From contig NC_092806.1 of NCBI RefSeq assembly GCF_040954645.1, positions 372,001-436,000 of the forward strand: a DNA stretch of 64,000 nt, read 5' to 3'. Made by a program: the position numbers and the translations under genes. This document shows positions 45,426 through 56,408 of this stretch, one piece after another. This stretch comes from Diabrotica undecimpunctata. Lineage: Eukaryota > Arthropoda > Insecta > Coleoptera > Chrysomelidae. The stretch's first letter is position 1. Every line of letters begins with the position of its first letter. The notes under the pieces are model-generated. The model did no database searches. It was not told the DNA's origin and saw only the letters and a program-made list of their open reading frames with translations.

Positions 45426-47541
45426 TCCGTATTTATTCCTTCAATTAATTAACCAGCTAATTAACCAAAGAAAAACCAGAAATGAAAGAAATAAAAGAAA
45501 TGTTATCAGAAGAAAATCTGGAGATAGAACACAAATGCATTAAAAATAAAACAAGGAAGAACGTTAGAAGACCAGTTGATAGGGAGAAATACTTGTCTAT
45601 CTACCTCTAAAATAAGGTGGCTTAACCACACAAAGTAAAACAGTGGATATCCCATTACTCAAGGCATCCAAAGTAACGCTTAGTACAAAAGCCACGCACG
45701 GAGCGAATAGTGAAGGCCCAATAGTCAGCGTATCTTATTATCTTGATTGTGTTTCCGTCAGATCTTCAGTAAACAAACAGTTACACAACAATGGGACGAA
45801 TATTGATCTTTATAATAAGCCATTCTTGAGTTCTTCAGGAAACTGACGTCATTATTATTCCATATGTAGTAAGTGACACTAACTGATCAACACAAATTTT
45901 TCCTGGCTAAACTGGGATTACCTGGAACAATTCTGAACCAATTCTGTTACATATAACACTCTAATAGTTTGTTAGATACAGCAAGTGACAGCAAATATTG
46001 TCAGTTTGCAACATATTCGTGAAAAGTCTAGCCAACTATACAATGTATTAGGAATTCAGTGTGAACACTGTCGAATCCTGAAGACTCTGCTATTTTAGTG
46101 TTCTTAGGAAACTCTGGTATGTCTTTTTTTAGGATTTTGAGTTCTCATATCAATTAAATTGAGCTTTAACATTTTTTGCCCTAGATTTCTTTACTGAGTG
46201 TAAGTTATAGCATCTTGTCTTACGAGTGTGTTTGATAGCGTGGTGTCAGATTGCTCCCTAGTTTTTCCAGTAATGACCATGCGTGCCTACTAGATGTTTG
46301 AGAATTGAGTTTTGGTCCACTTTTGCTTTTCATCGACATCCAAAGCGTAATGCAATTCATCCACTATACGCTCACCGACAAATTAAAGGAAACTATGGTA
46401 TGACTCTTCGTTACTTTGGGACCAGCCAGGAATGTATTATTTGCGATAATCTATTGATTATGTTTGCTACCTGGCAGTATCTATGGTAATTTTTATTGGT
46501 GGTAGGTGGTATTCATCCTAAATGGTTATCTAGCTTTACTATTGTAACCTAGTTCCTCATTTCTATGCAGGAACTTCCTTTTTGCTTGCTTGGTCTTCTG
46601 AACGGTTACAATATCTATTTTGTTTGCCTGTTAAGATTTTTGGTGATTCCTTATCAAATGTTGCTTAGTATTAATAAATAGTAAATATCAAATCAAACTG
46701 AGAGAATAAATGACAAATATTATAGAAAACTATTTATCAGACAAAACTAATATTTCCCTTCCTTTGGCGCTACAGCCTAAGTCGCTCCTGGCCTCCGACA
46801 GCATTTATCTTCAAGCATTCCTTTCCTTGGCTGCTCTTCTTCAATTAGCCACCATAAATATCTCTTAAGTATCGGTTTTGTTTTAGTTTATCTACCTCTT
46901 TCTTGGTCTTCCTACTGATCGACATCTCGAATTTCATATTTTGAGGCCAAGAAGAAGAAGATTAGACCCCATTGGTAGAAGCCAAAAAGAATAACGATAA
47001 TTATCCCTACGTGGTCAAAGAGTGACTTTACGTGGTAATAAGCCGATCGTACACACGAGCATTACGAATAGGTTGTTGCTCATTGTCGGGAGCGTCATTG
47101 GCTGGGTAAGATTTGATGGATAACAATTTGATCTAAAAAGCCAAGAAATACTAAATACAGCTAAATAGCAAAGATAGGAGCCAATAAATTTAACCAGAGG
47201 ACTCAAAATAGTTAAAATATATCAAATCATTACATAAGCCAAACTATTAAAATTCACCTGCTTACCTCTGTACGAGTAAAGCAAAAAATAGTCGATAAAA
47301 TAAAGCCTCGATTAAATCAAAAATAAGATATTCTTCAAAAAGTAAATTAATTGTTACTTAAAATTTATAAATAATAAATAAGGAATATGAACCATAATTT
47401 GTCATCCGAAAAAGCTTTTTGGTTCGGAAGTAATATTCTTAATATTCTTAATACTCTTAATATTTCGTAACTTCCTAATAATTGAAATAAAACGAACTTA
47501 ATCATAAAATGTCTAAATAATACAACGAAGTAAAACTCAAT
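45422..47541. other. Noncoding DNA with a possible repeat relic at 46.75-46.95 kb
   Basis: No protein domain is recognised. Around 46757-46830 the words TTTGGCGCTACAGCCTAAGT, CTCCTGGCCTCCGACAGC and, later, CTTGGTCTTCCTACTGATCG resemble the reverse of an RTE-like post-RT/3' segment common in insects. Resemblance is by eye only. The rest is AT-rich up to the left target-site duplication of the full-length retrotransposon. Confidence 0.35.
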
Positions 47542-47554
47542 AAAATACAAGTTC
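47542..47554. other. Left target-site duplication of the full-length LINE
   Basis: AAAATACAAGTTC is repeated exactly at 53086-53098, on the far side of the poly(A) tail. Because the right copy abuts the A tail, the unambiguous part is TACAAGTTC (9 bp). Confidence 0.88.
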
Positions 47555-47937
47555 GGTCAAAAAACTGTCAAAGTGTTTAGACGCATTTCAAAGTTTCTCT
47601 TAAAAATTTAAATATTTAAACTATTATTTCTTTAGTTCTGAACGTGTAAATAGTGAATAATATTAAAATCAAAATCCTGTTCAAAGTTAAATGTGACAGT
47701 GTACTGAAAATCGTAGAATTCTGTGAGTACAAAACTGCATTATTAACCTTAAAATCAGAAGTTTAAAAGGCAAAATATTTTATCGATTTCAATTCAACTT
47801 ATCGATTATTGACAACAACTTTTTGCTGGTTCTTGCTACTAACAAGTAATTAGGCTAGGCTGCTGTTTAATTTTATTAAGTGGCCAAGTCCGGCTTTAGA
47901 TCCTCTGTGCCAATGTACGTAAATTCTCAGCGGGAAG

Positions 47938-49275
47938 ATGGATGAACCGGAATCAGCTGCTACCTCACGAAATATACCCACTACGTCACATATATCTTAC
48001 TCCAATGCATTAAATAGTTTCAAATATCCTTCAAAAGACCAAGGTATTATACTTTCAACCATACAAGGAATAAAAGTTTTCGAATATATAAAAGCTGTTG
48101 GATCAATAGTACAGCCCAAAAATGTTGTTTGGGCATCCAAAATATCAAACAACCGCATCTGCATCTACCTCTCCTCTAAATATGTAGTTGATCAATTTCT
48201 TAGCTCCCACAAATATATAAATATTGATGGTAACCAGATTGAAGTAAGAAGACTTATAACCCCCGCCCAGAGACTCATCATATCTAATGTATGTCCTACT
48301 ATACCTAATAGCTTAATTGAAGAGCACTTAAAAACTATGGGTATAAAATCCGCCTCCAATATGACGTTTCTACGAGTAGGCATGCAAGACTCAGAATACA
48401 GCCACGTACTCAGCTTTAGGAGGCAAATGTTCATAAGTCCTTTAGAAAATGCATCAATTCCTGACTCATTTCTAATCTCATTTGACAATACATCATATCG
48501 ACTATACATTTCCATAGATGGTTTAAACTGCTCCAGATGCAAGATTGTCGGACATCAAGATTCTGACTGTCCTTCTTTATCATCATCAAGCAACTCAATT
48601 AATCAAATGGAAACTGACCACCACGTGAATATACATAACTCTACCAATGAAAAATATAATCAGCTACAAGATCAACCACGAAACCAATACCAAGAAGATA
48701 CCGAAACATTAATGGAACCAGAACCCAATACCATACAAAATCACGCATCAGCTACAAAAGACCAAACCACTTCCTCACAAACAAACAATGAATAACAAAT
48801 CTTGAATCAACCAAAAATATTCCAAGATAACTCCTTAGTAATTGAAAGCGATAGAAAAAGCACTAAAATTACTCCTGCAACTAAAAGACAAATATCCTCT
48901 CCTGAAATTCTTGAAAATGACCTACCTCCTCCCGATACTCAAAAACCTAAGAAAAAGCCTAAAACCCAAGAAGATATTTCAATTATTCTAAATCAAATTA
49001 AAGAAAAAATTGAAAATAGAAACCCTTCCTTTACACTTACTTTTCATGAAATATGTGATTTTCTGGCAAATTCCCTTCACTCAAAATATCCTGAAGTCAT
49101 TGTTAAAAATTATTCAAATGAAAGCCAAGAAATAAAAGAAATTTTAAACTTTATATATTCCCAAATACAAAATAAAACTTTAAAAAACAATATCACCAGA
49201 TTGAAGAAGAAACTGCTTTTCAACAGTCCTTCTTCTACTGACGAAACTGACCAAGAATCAAGTTCTCAACAATAA
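47938..49275 (+). pseudogene. LINE ORF1 (nucleic-acid-binding protein) with one in-frame stop
   Basis: ORF1 proteins of this group bind the element RNA and act as chaperones during target-primed reverse transcription. The ATG at 47938 follows the 5' UTR. The first 285 codons end at TAA (48793-48795), and the same frame then stays open to TAA at 49273-49275, so 446 codons are interrupted by a single stop at codon 286. The N-terminal half holds an RRM-like region (about residues 80-180, including ICIYLSSKYVVDQFL and LIISNVCP, inferred) and one CCHC zinc knuckle, C198-x2-C201-x4-H206-x4-C211. The middle is polar and Gln/Asn/Glu-rich; the C-terminal part has a Lys-rich patch (KPKKKPKTQ) and a Ser-rich end. 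The next ATG or ATG-like codon after the stop is a TTG at 48802, so independent initiation there is unlikely. A CAA to TAA change would explain the stop. Confidence 0.88.
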
Positions 49276-49297
49276 ATAGTTAACACATAAAGAGTTA

Positions 49298-52200
49298 ATG
49301 GCAAGCACATTCATATTACAGTGGAACCCCAACGGTTATTTTACACATATAGAATCCATTAAGCTTCTTATACACGAATATCTTCCTTTAGTCATATGCC
49401 TAGAAGAGACCCATTTCAAGCACCAAAGTGTGACATTAAAAAATTATGTTCCTTTTCTAAGAAACCGAGTTGCAGATCACTCAAGCGGCGGAACAGCAAT
49501 TTTTGTAAGGGATGACATAGAGTCAACTGAAATACAACTACAAACAAATCTCGAAATAGTTGCAGTGTCAGTCACCCACAAAATGAAAATCAATATTTGC
49601 AATGTATACTTACCTCATCCTACTGATTTAGACATAACTGAACTAAGCAATGTTTTAAACCAAATTCCACACCCAAAAATAATATTAGGCGATTTTAACT
49701 GTCACAACAGTACTTGGGGAAGTAACAAAACCGACAAATGTGGCAATCTCCTAAATAATCTCATTGATAATTTAAATTTAGTCTTACTAAACACTGGCAA
49801 ATCTACTAGGTTCAATTCATACAATGGTACATTTTCTGCCATAGATCTCTCTTTATGCAGTCCGTCGCTAGCTCCTTTATTATATTGGGACACATTGGGG
49901 TATTTATATGATAGTGATCACTTCCCTATCACGATAACCATAAACACTAATGATAAATCAACTTTTCCAATTCACCAGACATGGAAAATAAAGTCAGCTG
50001 ACTGGAATTTATATCGAACACTGATAGAAGAACAAACAAACAAATATAATTTAACCAATAACGCAAACCAAAACCTGGAAATATTTAATAACATTATTAT
50101 TTCTGCAGCAACAATCGCAGTGGGAAAAACAAAATCGAGTCAAAGGCAGCCAGTTCCTTGGTGGAATAACGAAATTGCACAAGCACTCACTTTGTCTAAA
50201 CACGCTTTTAACGTTTACAAGAAACATAAAACTATCGAAAACCTTTTAAGGTTTAAAAATCTCAGAGCTCAAAGCAGACAATTAATCAAAAAAGCAAAAC
50301 GAGAAAGTTGGAAAAAGTACGTTTCTTCAATAAATCCTTCCACTCCCTTAGGCAACATATGGAACAAAGTCCGTAGAATAAAAGGTACAAAATACTTTCG
50401 AGGTATAGATACTCTATCATATAATAACCAAATGCATTCAAACAAAGAAGATATTCCAGAAATACTAGCAGATATATACGAACGTAATTCTAGTGATTCT
50501 AATTACAGCCTATCCTTTCTAGAGCACAAAAAACTAACGGAGTCTTCAAATATACAAATCACAGAGAGTGGCAATCCAATAAACAAACCAGTAAGTCTTC
50601 AAGAATTAGAATTTTGTTTAAGTGCTAAAAATTCGAGTCCAGGACCTGATGATATCCACCCTCTTTTCTTACGAAATCTTCCTCTGAATGCAAAGCTAAT
50701 ATTAGTTGATATTTTTAATAATATTTTTATTCATCATGACTTTCCTGATCTATGGTCGCAAGCAACTATAATTCCAATCCTTAAATATAATAAACCAAAA
50801 GACGATCCAAATTCCTATCGTCCAATATCACTTACGTGTTGTACCTGCAAACTTTTAGAAAAAATCCTTAATTATCGTCTTAAATGGTACCTCGAAAACA
50901 ATAACCTAATAAGTATCAGACAAAGTGGATTTCGTACGGGTAGATCCACAACAGACAATCTAATAACACTTGAATCAAGTATACATGAATCCTTTCTGCA
51001 CAACCAAAAACTTATTGCCGTGTTTTTTGACATAAGAAAAGCGTTTGACACAACATGGAGACATCTTATACTAAAAACACTTCAAGAATGGGATGTTCAA
51101 GGGCACATGTTGTCCTTTATTAAGAATTTTCTAGAAACACGAACTTTTCGAGTCAGAACCAATGGATTTACATCCTCCAGACGAGTACTTCAAAACGGCA
51201 CTCCACAAGGATCTACTCTAAGTCCTACTCTTTTTCTAGTTGCAATAAATAGTATTATACATCAAATAAAACTACCTGTATTTACTAGCCTATATGCAGA
51301 TGACTTAGTCATTTATCTAAGAACAAACAATGTAACTCTGGGAACACATATACTGCAAACTACCTTACACACAATTGAAAGCTGGTCGCAAAACACGGGT
51401 TTTATATTCTCTAGAGAAAAGACACGTTATTTAATTTTTAGCAAAAGAAAAAATTATCCTAATGTTCAATTAACACTAAATGGAGTTGTTTTGAAACAAG
51501 CAGAAGAAATAAATTTCTTAGGACTTTCTTTTGAACGTAACTTAAACTGGGAAACCCACATCACCAATCTGCAACGTTCTTGCCAATCCAGAATTAATCT
51601 ACTAAAGATGCTGTCAAATACCTCTTGGGGGGCAGATACAACAACCTTACTTACTCTATATAGATCACTAATACGAAGTAAACTAGACTACGGCTGTTTA
51701 TGCTACGATACTGCTAACAAAACATCTTTAAAAAAACTTGACTACATTCAAAATATGTGCTTGAGATTAGTTTTAGGTGCCACAAGAACTAGTCCAGTAA
51801 GTAGCTTACAAGTTTTGGCTAATGAACTGTCCTTAAGCCAACGAAGGCAACTCCTATCACTAAATTACGTTGCCAGAATTTCAGCAAACAACAGCAACGT
51901 AACCTACTCAACAATACTTTGCAGAACAAATATAACGTCCGATCTTTACAGAAACATTGCAATAAAAAAACTACCATTTCCCGAACGAATAAAACGTATT
52001 GGTCTTAATTTAGAACAGTTCAGTCTTACTATGCCTATTCATGTAAATGTTCCTCCTTGGATGATTAAACATCCAAAAATAGACACGTCTTTAAAAGAAC
52101 TCCCGAAACATTCCACACATCCTTTCCTTATACAGCAAGCTTATAAAAATGTAATATCCAAATACCCAACAACCCATCAAATCTTCACTGATGCTTCCAA

Positions 52201-52972
52201 ATGTCATGAAGGACATGCTGCAGCCTACATCTACGAAAACGTCAAGTCTACCATACGAATCCCAACAAATTGTTGTATATATACCGGAGAACTTACGGCA
52301 ATTCATCAGGCCGTGAAAAAATGTTGTTCTATCAATGAAAGCAAATTTGTTATCATCACCGATTCAATGAGCGCATTACTTGGAATAAAACAGCTATATA
52401 CAACTCACGCCATACTTCTCAAGATCAAAGAAGAGTTATCTTATCTACAGACTCAACAAAAAGATATTTCCTTTATCTGGGTACCTTCCCATATGGGAAT
52501 AAGTGGTAATGAGGAAGTGGACTCTCTGGCAAGCAATGCAACCACCGACCAAAGTATTGCTATCATAAATCAAATGCCTTGGACTGATCACAAAGTAAAT
52601 ATCAAAGCCCACGTATACAGAGCGTGGCAAACTACTTGGGATCACACTGCTAATAAACTCAAAGAATGTCTAAGTCAAGTAGGAACCAAACTCATCTTAC
52701 CAAATAATAGAAAAGACCAAGTCATCATTAACCGACTCCGAATAGGACATACTTTCCTTACACACAAGCATATCTTCAACCAGGAGGCTGCTCCGTTGTG
52801 TACCAAGTGCAATACTCAGTTGTCAGTGAAACATATAATTGTTGAGTGTCCAGTGTACCAGAACGAAAGAATCGCGTGTGCCCTTAGTGATAATTTAAAA
52901 AGTATACTAACGTCAAATTTACAGTCTTTATTAAGTTATCTTAAAATGACTAAACTATATACCAGATTGTAA
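49298..52972 (+). CDS. LINE ORF2: endonuclease, reverse transcriptase, RNase H
   Basis: This 1224-residue frame is uninterrupted. It starts at an ATG 22 bp after ORF1 in a different frame, so it is likely translated by reinitiation. Residues 1-215 are an AP-type endonuclease that nicks the target: ICLEETHF at about 33-40, GDFN at 131-134 and SDHFP at 206-210. The RT spans about 440-720: SSPGPDDIHPLF, FFDIRKAFDTTW (motif A), NGTPQGSTLSPTLF and YADD at 666-669. The RNase H domain, about 955-1085, keeps D965 (IFTDAS), E998 (TGELTA), D1022 (IITDSM) and D1075 (EEVDSLA), with WVPSHMGISGN before the last. A C-terminal C1168-x2-C1171-x7-H1179-x4-C1184 motif follows. All catalytic residues I can check are present. 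It is probably able to make active protein, if transcribed. The antisense frames here are shadows. Confidence 0.95.
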   Translation: MASTFILQWNPNGYFTHIESIKLLIHEYLPLVICLEETHFKHQSVTLKNYVPFLRNRVADHSSGGTAIFVRDDIESTEIQLQTNLEIVAVSVTHKMKINICNVYLPHPTDLDITELSNVLNQIPHPKIILGDFNCHNSTWGSNKTDKCGNLLNNLIDNLNLVLLNTGKSTRFNSYNGTFSAIDLSLCSPSLAPLLYWDTLGYLYDSDHFPITITINTNDKSTFPIHQTWKIKSADWNLYRTLIEEQTNKYNLTNNANQNLEIFNNIIISAATIAVGKTKSSQRQPVPWWNNEIAQALTLSKHAFNVYKKHKTIENLLRFKNLRAQSRQLIKKAKRESWKKYVSSINPSTPLGNIWNKVRRIKGTKYFRGIDTLSYNNQMHSNKEDIPEILADIYERNSSDSNYSLSFLEHKKLTESSNIQITESGNPINKPVSLQELEFCLSAKNSSPGPDDIHPLFLRNLPLNAKLILVDIFNNIFIHHDFPDLWSQATIIPILKYNKPKDDPNSYRPISLTCCTCKLLEKILNYRLKWYLENNNLISIRQSGFRTGRSTTDNLITLESSIHESFLHNQKLIAVFFDIRKAFDTTWRHLILKTLQEWDVQGHMLSFIKNFLETRTFRVRTNGFTSSRRVLQNGTPQGSTLSPTLFLVAINSIIHQIKLPVFTSLYADDLVIYLRTNNVTLGTHILQTTLHTIESWSQNTGFIFSREKTRYLIFSKRKNYPNVQLTLNGVVLKQAEEINFLGLSFERNLNWETHITNLQRSCQSRINLLKMLSNTSWGADTTTLLTLYRSLIRSKLDYGCLCYDTANKTSLKKLDYIQNMCLRLVLGATRTSPVSSLQVLANELSLSQRRQLLSLNYVARISANNSNVTYSTILCRTNITSDLYRNIAIKKLPFPERIKRIGLNLEQFSLTMPIHVNVPPWMIKHPKIDTSLKELPKHSTHPFLIQQAYKNVISKYPTTHQIFTDASKCHEGHAAAYIYENVKSTIRIPTNCCIYTGELTAIHQAVKKCCSINESKFVIITDSMSALLGIKQLYTTHAILLKIKEELSYLQTQQKDISFIWVPSHMGISGNEEVDSLASNATTDQSIAIINQMPWTDHKVNIKAHVYRAWQTTWDHTANKLKECLSQVGTKLILPNNRKDQVIINRLRIGHTFLTHKHIFNQEAAPLCTKCNTQLSVKHIIVECPVYQNERIACALSDNLKSILTSNLQSLLSYLKMTKLYTRL

Positions 52973-53025
52973 AAAATATTTTTTTTTTATACAACAATAT
53001 GTATCTTACTGTTTGTGTGTGTCCC

Positions 53026-53056
53026 CCCGCTAATAACCCTTAGTGGTTGATGCGGG
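53026..53056 (+). other. 3' UTR hairpin of the full-length LINE
   Basis: CCCGC (53026-53030) pairs with GCGGG (53052-53056), and inside it AACC (53035-53038) pairs with GGTT (53045-53048) around the loop CTTAGT, with a small internal bulge. It lies about 30 bp before the poly(A) tail. In LINEs, a 3' UTR hairpin can be the recognition site for the element's own RT; that role is inferred here. Confidence 0.65.
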
Positions 53057-53085
53057 TATATTTGTTTAAATAAAAAAAAAAAAAA

Positions 53086-53098
53086 AAAATACAAGTTC
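53086..53098. other. Right target-site duplication of the full-length LINE
   Basis: AAAATACAAGTTC matches 47542-47554 exactly, directly after the A tail. Confidence 0.88.
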
Positions 53099-54555
53099 AT
53101 AATGAAAGAAATATGTGACATTTTAGTCATAAATTATCTAGGTTATACATATTTTTTAAATTTAATTACATGCAAAAAAATTTAAAGCAAAATGATTACA
53201 CATTTAGCTCTCAGAATTTAAGGTCAATAATCCGACGACAATTCAAACGTGAAAATAGGAATGTTGGAGGATTTTACACAAGGACAAAAAGAGAAAATTA
53301 AGAGATAAAGCAAAAGAGATGATATAAAATAAGAAGGCAGTAAAAATGGGATAAAAAAATGAATTACATTGTGAAATGGAGATAGAGTATAAAGAAGAAA
53401 AAGTAGTGGAAAACCAACATGACAAAAAGCACGTAGAAGCTGTTGAGAAAACAGCTTGTAATGCATTGTAAGGATTACGAATTTTGTATCATAAATATAA
53501 ATATTCACGTTTTTAGGAAACACACAACCATTATCCTAATTTTATTATCCATTACTTAAATATACTTTGAATGTTCCTCTCTAAACACAATAGACACGTT
53601 TTAATACCAAAGTATTAATTTCAGCTTGCACTAAAAAAGCTGACCCAAACACAGCGACTTCTAAAAATACCCACAGTATAACTCACATTTATTTCTGTGT
53701 ATGTAGGTACTTCCACACAGCAGTTTAAATTTACTCAACAGTGGGCAGGAGGGCAGGTTGCTTGCGTTTCGTTAGGCCGTATTTACATAAAGCACCAACA
53801 TCGGCAGCATGACTATCTCGCTCGCCTTCTCTATCGTTCTGTAAGCCTGCTACACGAGCAACGTCCTTTTCTCTCCCTGAGGACGCAATTGTTTCTTTTC
53901 GGCTGCCGGTCCCTCTTCACCACCGACTGGGAGTTTTATTATCGAGTTTCATATGTTAATACAGAAGTGGGATTACACGTGTTTTTATGGCGCCTTCGAG
54001 AAATATGCCTCATGTCGATGCAGGGAGGGCTTGTCGGTACAACACGAAATATTATGTGCAGTATAATTTATTCTATTACCAAAGCCTTCAATAAATGTTA
54101 AATAGCTCTTTACGAGTGTTTCCAGAACTACGACTTATACTAACGTTTTTAATATTTAAACAGTCACTATTTGGATTATTTTTCTATTTATACAATAATT
54201 GAATGTAAAAACTGTTACATACAATAAGTAGGCTTACCACTTGCAAAATTATCTACTGAAAACTTCCCACACTTCAGGCGTCTATTTTATCTTCGACGAT
54301 GGAATGTAACATGTTGAATTTTTCTGTACGAATTAAGTGCAGACCCACTCATAAGATCTTCAGAAACTTTATATATGGCCACATCTGAAAGAAGTTGAGT
54401 CTTCCCATCTCCTGTCAAGGCAGTCCTTAATTCAATTCTTTGTAACATTAATTCAATCGTATATCTAGAACTAACCTCAAATCCGAAACAAATTCTTTTT
54501 ATTCTAATATGGCAGTTGATTTTTTATTTTCAAGTTTTATTTCTGCAGTGTAATC
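53099..54555. other. Noncoding DNA with a less AT-rich segment at 53.7-54.05 kb
   Basis: 53100-53690 is AT-rich. From 53700 to 54050 the DNA is richer in C and CG words (CGCTCGCCTTCTCTATCGTT, TTCGGCTGCCGGTCCCTC) and shows no transposon motif. A 134-codon frame there (53697-54101) lacks a domain I know. It may be a host regulatory segment or an unrecognised exon. Confidence 0.35.
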
Positions 54556-54559
54556 GTTC

Positions 54560-54800
54560 TACTACTTGCGATGCCTATCCGTTCCGAGTGTTGGCAGACA
54601 TGGCTATACTAACTTTACTGACAGCTATTTGAATAGTCTGGTTGTAGAAGTTGAAATTTTTTTTCTAGTATTGAAGCCAAGCTTTTCTTCTCTTTAGTCT
54701 ACTTTTTCCAAATACCTTACCCTGAAGAATAAGTTGCAACAAGTCAGCTTCTACTGCACTTTCACAGTAGGCGGTCAATAATAGTAGGCAAGAAAAGAAA
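54560..54800 (-). pseudogene. C-terminal fragment of a non-LTR retrotransposon ORF2
   Basis: On the minus strand LLQLILQGKVFGKSRLKRRK (about 54680-54740) is followed, after frame changes, by AVSKVSIAMSANTRNG, the usual protein C-terminus in the family of 27220-28345 (NKVIIARMIANIRNGQA). It is a 5'-truncated copy with about 240 bp of recognisable sequence. Confidence 0.72.
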
Positions 54801-55927
54801 AAAAACTGAAAAATCTTTTCTGAAAGTTCTAAAAGATATATGAGGCACAGCTGATAAAAAATCCTTGAAGAAGTACAGCTGATTTTGTTCACGTTAAAAA
54901 ACATAGCAAAATCAGATGTTTGTCTTGAGGATTTGTCGGCAGCCTTCCCTTATATACATTTTAGAACCTTTAAAAACCTATATAAGATTTTTACATGAAA
55001 TCGAGGAATTTTTCACAGAAATGCTGCAGTATAGTGGTGGCAATATATATCCTTGTCTAACTTCCTGTATTATTGCCCATTTTGAATCTTTTCGTATAAG
55101 TCATCATCATCATTCTGGCTTTGCAACCCTGCGTGGGTCCTAGTCTCCTTAACCTAGTCTCCTTAGGAATTTCTCTCCAGTCGTCCCTATTTATCGACTT
55201 TCTACGCCAAGCACGTATTCCGATATTTATTTCTCATGTCTTCATCGATGTTATCAAGGAACCTTGCTCTGGGTCTTCCTCTTCTTCTCTGACCAATGGG
55301 CCTATCAAGGAGCGTTTTTCTAGCTGGGTCATTTTGTTCCATCCGCATTACATACCCTATCCATCTTAGACGTCCCATCTTACTATGTTTGACTATATCT
55401 GGCTTTGTATCATCTTTTTTACACACCACTGTCTTTCACTGCTCCATAGATTCGCCTTAGTACATCCCTTTTGAAACACTATAACAAATTTTCATTTTTA
55501 TTGTTTGTAGAGTTTTATTTTGTAGTTCTCGATATAATTGTGGATTTAAACAGGTATATAAATTCGTTCACTGCTTCGATGACGTCGTTTTCTATAACAA
55601 GTGGGCGTAGGATTTGTGGTGGCGTGCTTATTTTCATATAGTTCGTTTTGTTGGTGTTTATTATTAAACCCATTATTGTAGCTGATTCTTTTAATGCTAC
55701 ATACGCCTCTCGTACAGGGTTTTCCGTTTTCTCAATAATATTGATATCATCAGCATAGGCCAGGATTTTCAATGATTTATAATATATTGAATCAGTGGTT
55801 GTGATTTGTGACAGGTATTACTTTCTCCAGAGCCACATTTAACAGTATACAGGATAGAGGGTCTCTCTGTCCCCCATCTGTCTACATTCAACTTTTTTAA
55901 GAGATAGTTTTGTTAAATTTACCAACT

Positions 55928-55938
55928 GATTTGGTATT
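55928..55938. other. Target-site duplication of the nested insertion, left
   Basis: GATTTGGTATT is repeated exactly at 56398-56408. In copy B the same site, GATTTGGTATTCCTAGCTC near 60459-60477, is present only once, which proves it is the pre-insertion sequence. Confidence 0.9.
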
Positions 55939-56397
55939 GAGATTAAAACTTGTAAAATGTTTTATCTGGTCTGTTCTTCTCTACGGAGTCGAAACATGGA
56001 CTTTAAAAATAAAGAGCCTGAATAGAATCGAGGCATTTGAAATGTGGGTGTACCGTAGAATTTTAAAAATTCCTTGGACAGCACGAAAAACAAATGAAGA
56101 AGTACTAGCGAGACTCAATTTAGAAAAAGAACTATTGAGAACAGTCAAAAGAAGAAAAACCAGTTATTTAGGGCATTTGTTGCGCAACGAGAAATACTAC
56201 ATCCCTCAGTTGATAATAAAAGGCAAAATAGAAGGAAAGCGAGGAATTGGAAGAAAAAAATTGTCCTGGTTACGTAATATCAGAAACTGGACAGGACTTG
56301 GATTTGAGGAACTCTTAAGAACAGCTGAAGATAGACAAACGTTTGCCACCATAACCGCTAACCTCCATTGATGGAGACGGCACTTGAAGAAGAAGAA
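55939..56397 (+). pseudogene. Nested 5'-truncated LINE fragment inside copy A
   Basis: This 459-bp insertion is on the plus strand, opposite to its host element. Its frame is fully open: LRLKLVKCFIWSVLLYGVET, WTLKIKSLNRIEAFEMWVYR, RILKIPWTARKTNEEVLARL, RRKTSYLGHLLRNEKYY, KGKIEGKRGIGRKKLSWLRN, IRNWTGLGFEELLRTAEDRQ and TFATITANLH, then TGA. This is the post-RT C-terminal domain of an insect LINE, ending with a (GAA)n tail (56384-56397). Absence of stops suggests a younger age than its host. The same domain is found degenerate at 4531-4740 and 40740-41145. Confidence 0.93.
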
Positions 56398-56408
56398 GAT
56401 TTGGTATT
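56398..56408. other. Target-site duplication of the nested insertion, right
   Basis: GATTTGGTATT directly follows the (GAA)n tail; the A or G at the joint is ambiguous by one base, so the duplication is 10 or 11 bp. Confidence 0.9.

Larger units (their letters stand above)
47555..53089 (+). mobile_element. Full-length non-LTR retrotransposon, I/Jockey group with RNase H
   Basis: About 5.5 kb lies between exact target-site duplications. The order is a 383-bp 5' UTR, ORF1, ORF2, a short 3' UTR with a hairpin, and a poly(A) run ending at the duplication. The 5' end begins GGTCAAAAAACTGTC. AGACG at about +25 to +29 fits the downstream promoter element pattern used by internal promoters of such LINEs, which I note only as a possibility. 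The presence of both an AP-type endonuclease and an RNase H domain in ORF2 places it with the I-type elements more than with core Jockey, which usually lack RNase H. The only clear lesion is the in-frame TAA in ORF1, so the insertion looks recent. Confidence 0.93.

Noticed and set aside
48192..48542. 116-codon minus-strand frame
   Set aside because: It is antisense to ORF1 of the full-length LINE; a shadow.
53697..54101. 134-codon frame as a host gene
   Set aside because: The length is notable but no domain is recognisable; kept only as part of a less AT-rich segment.
55121..55369. 82-codon plus-strand frame
   Set aside because: It is antisense to the post-RT block of copy A.
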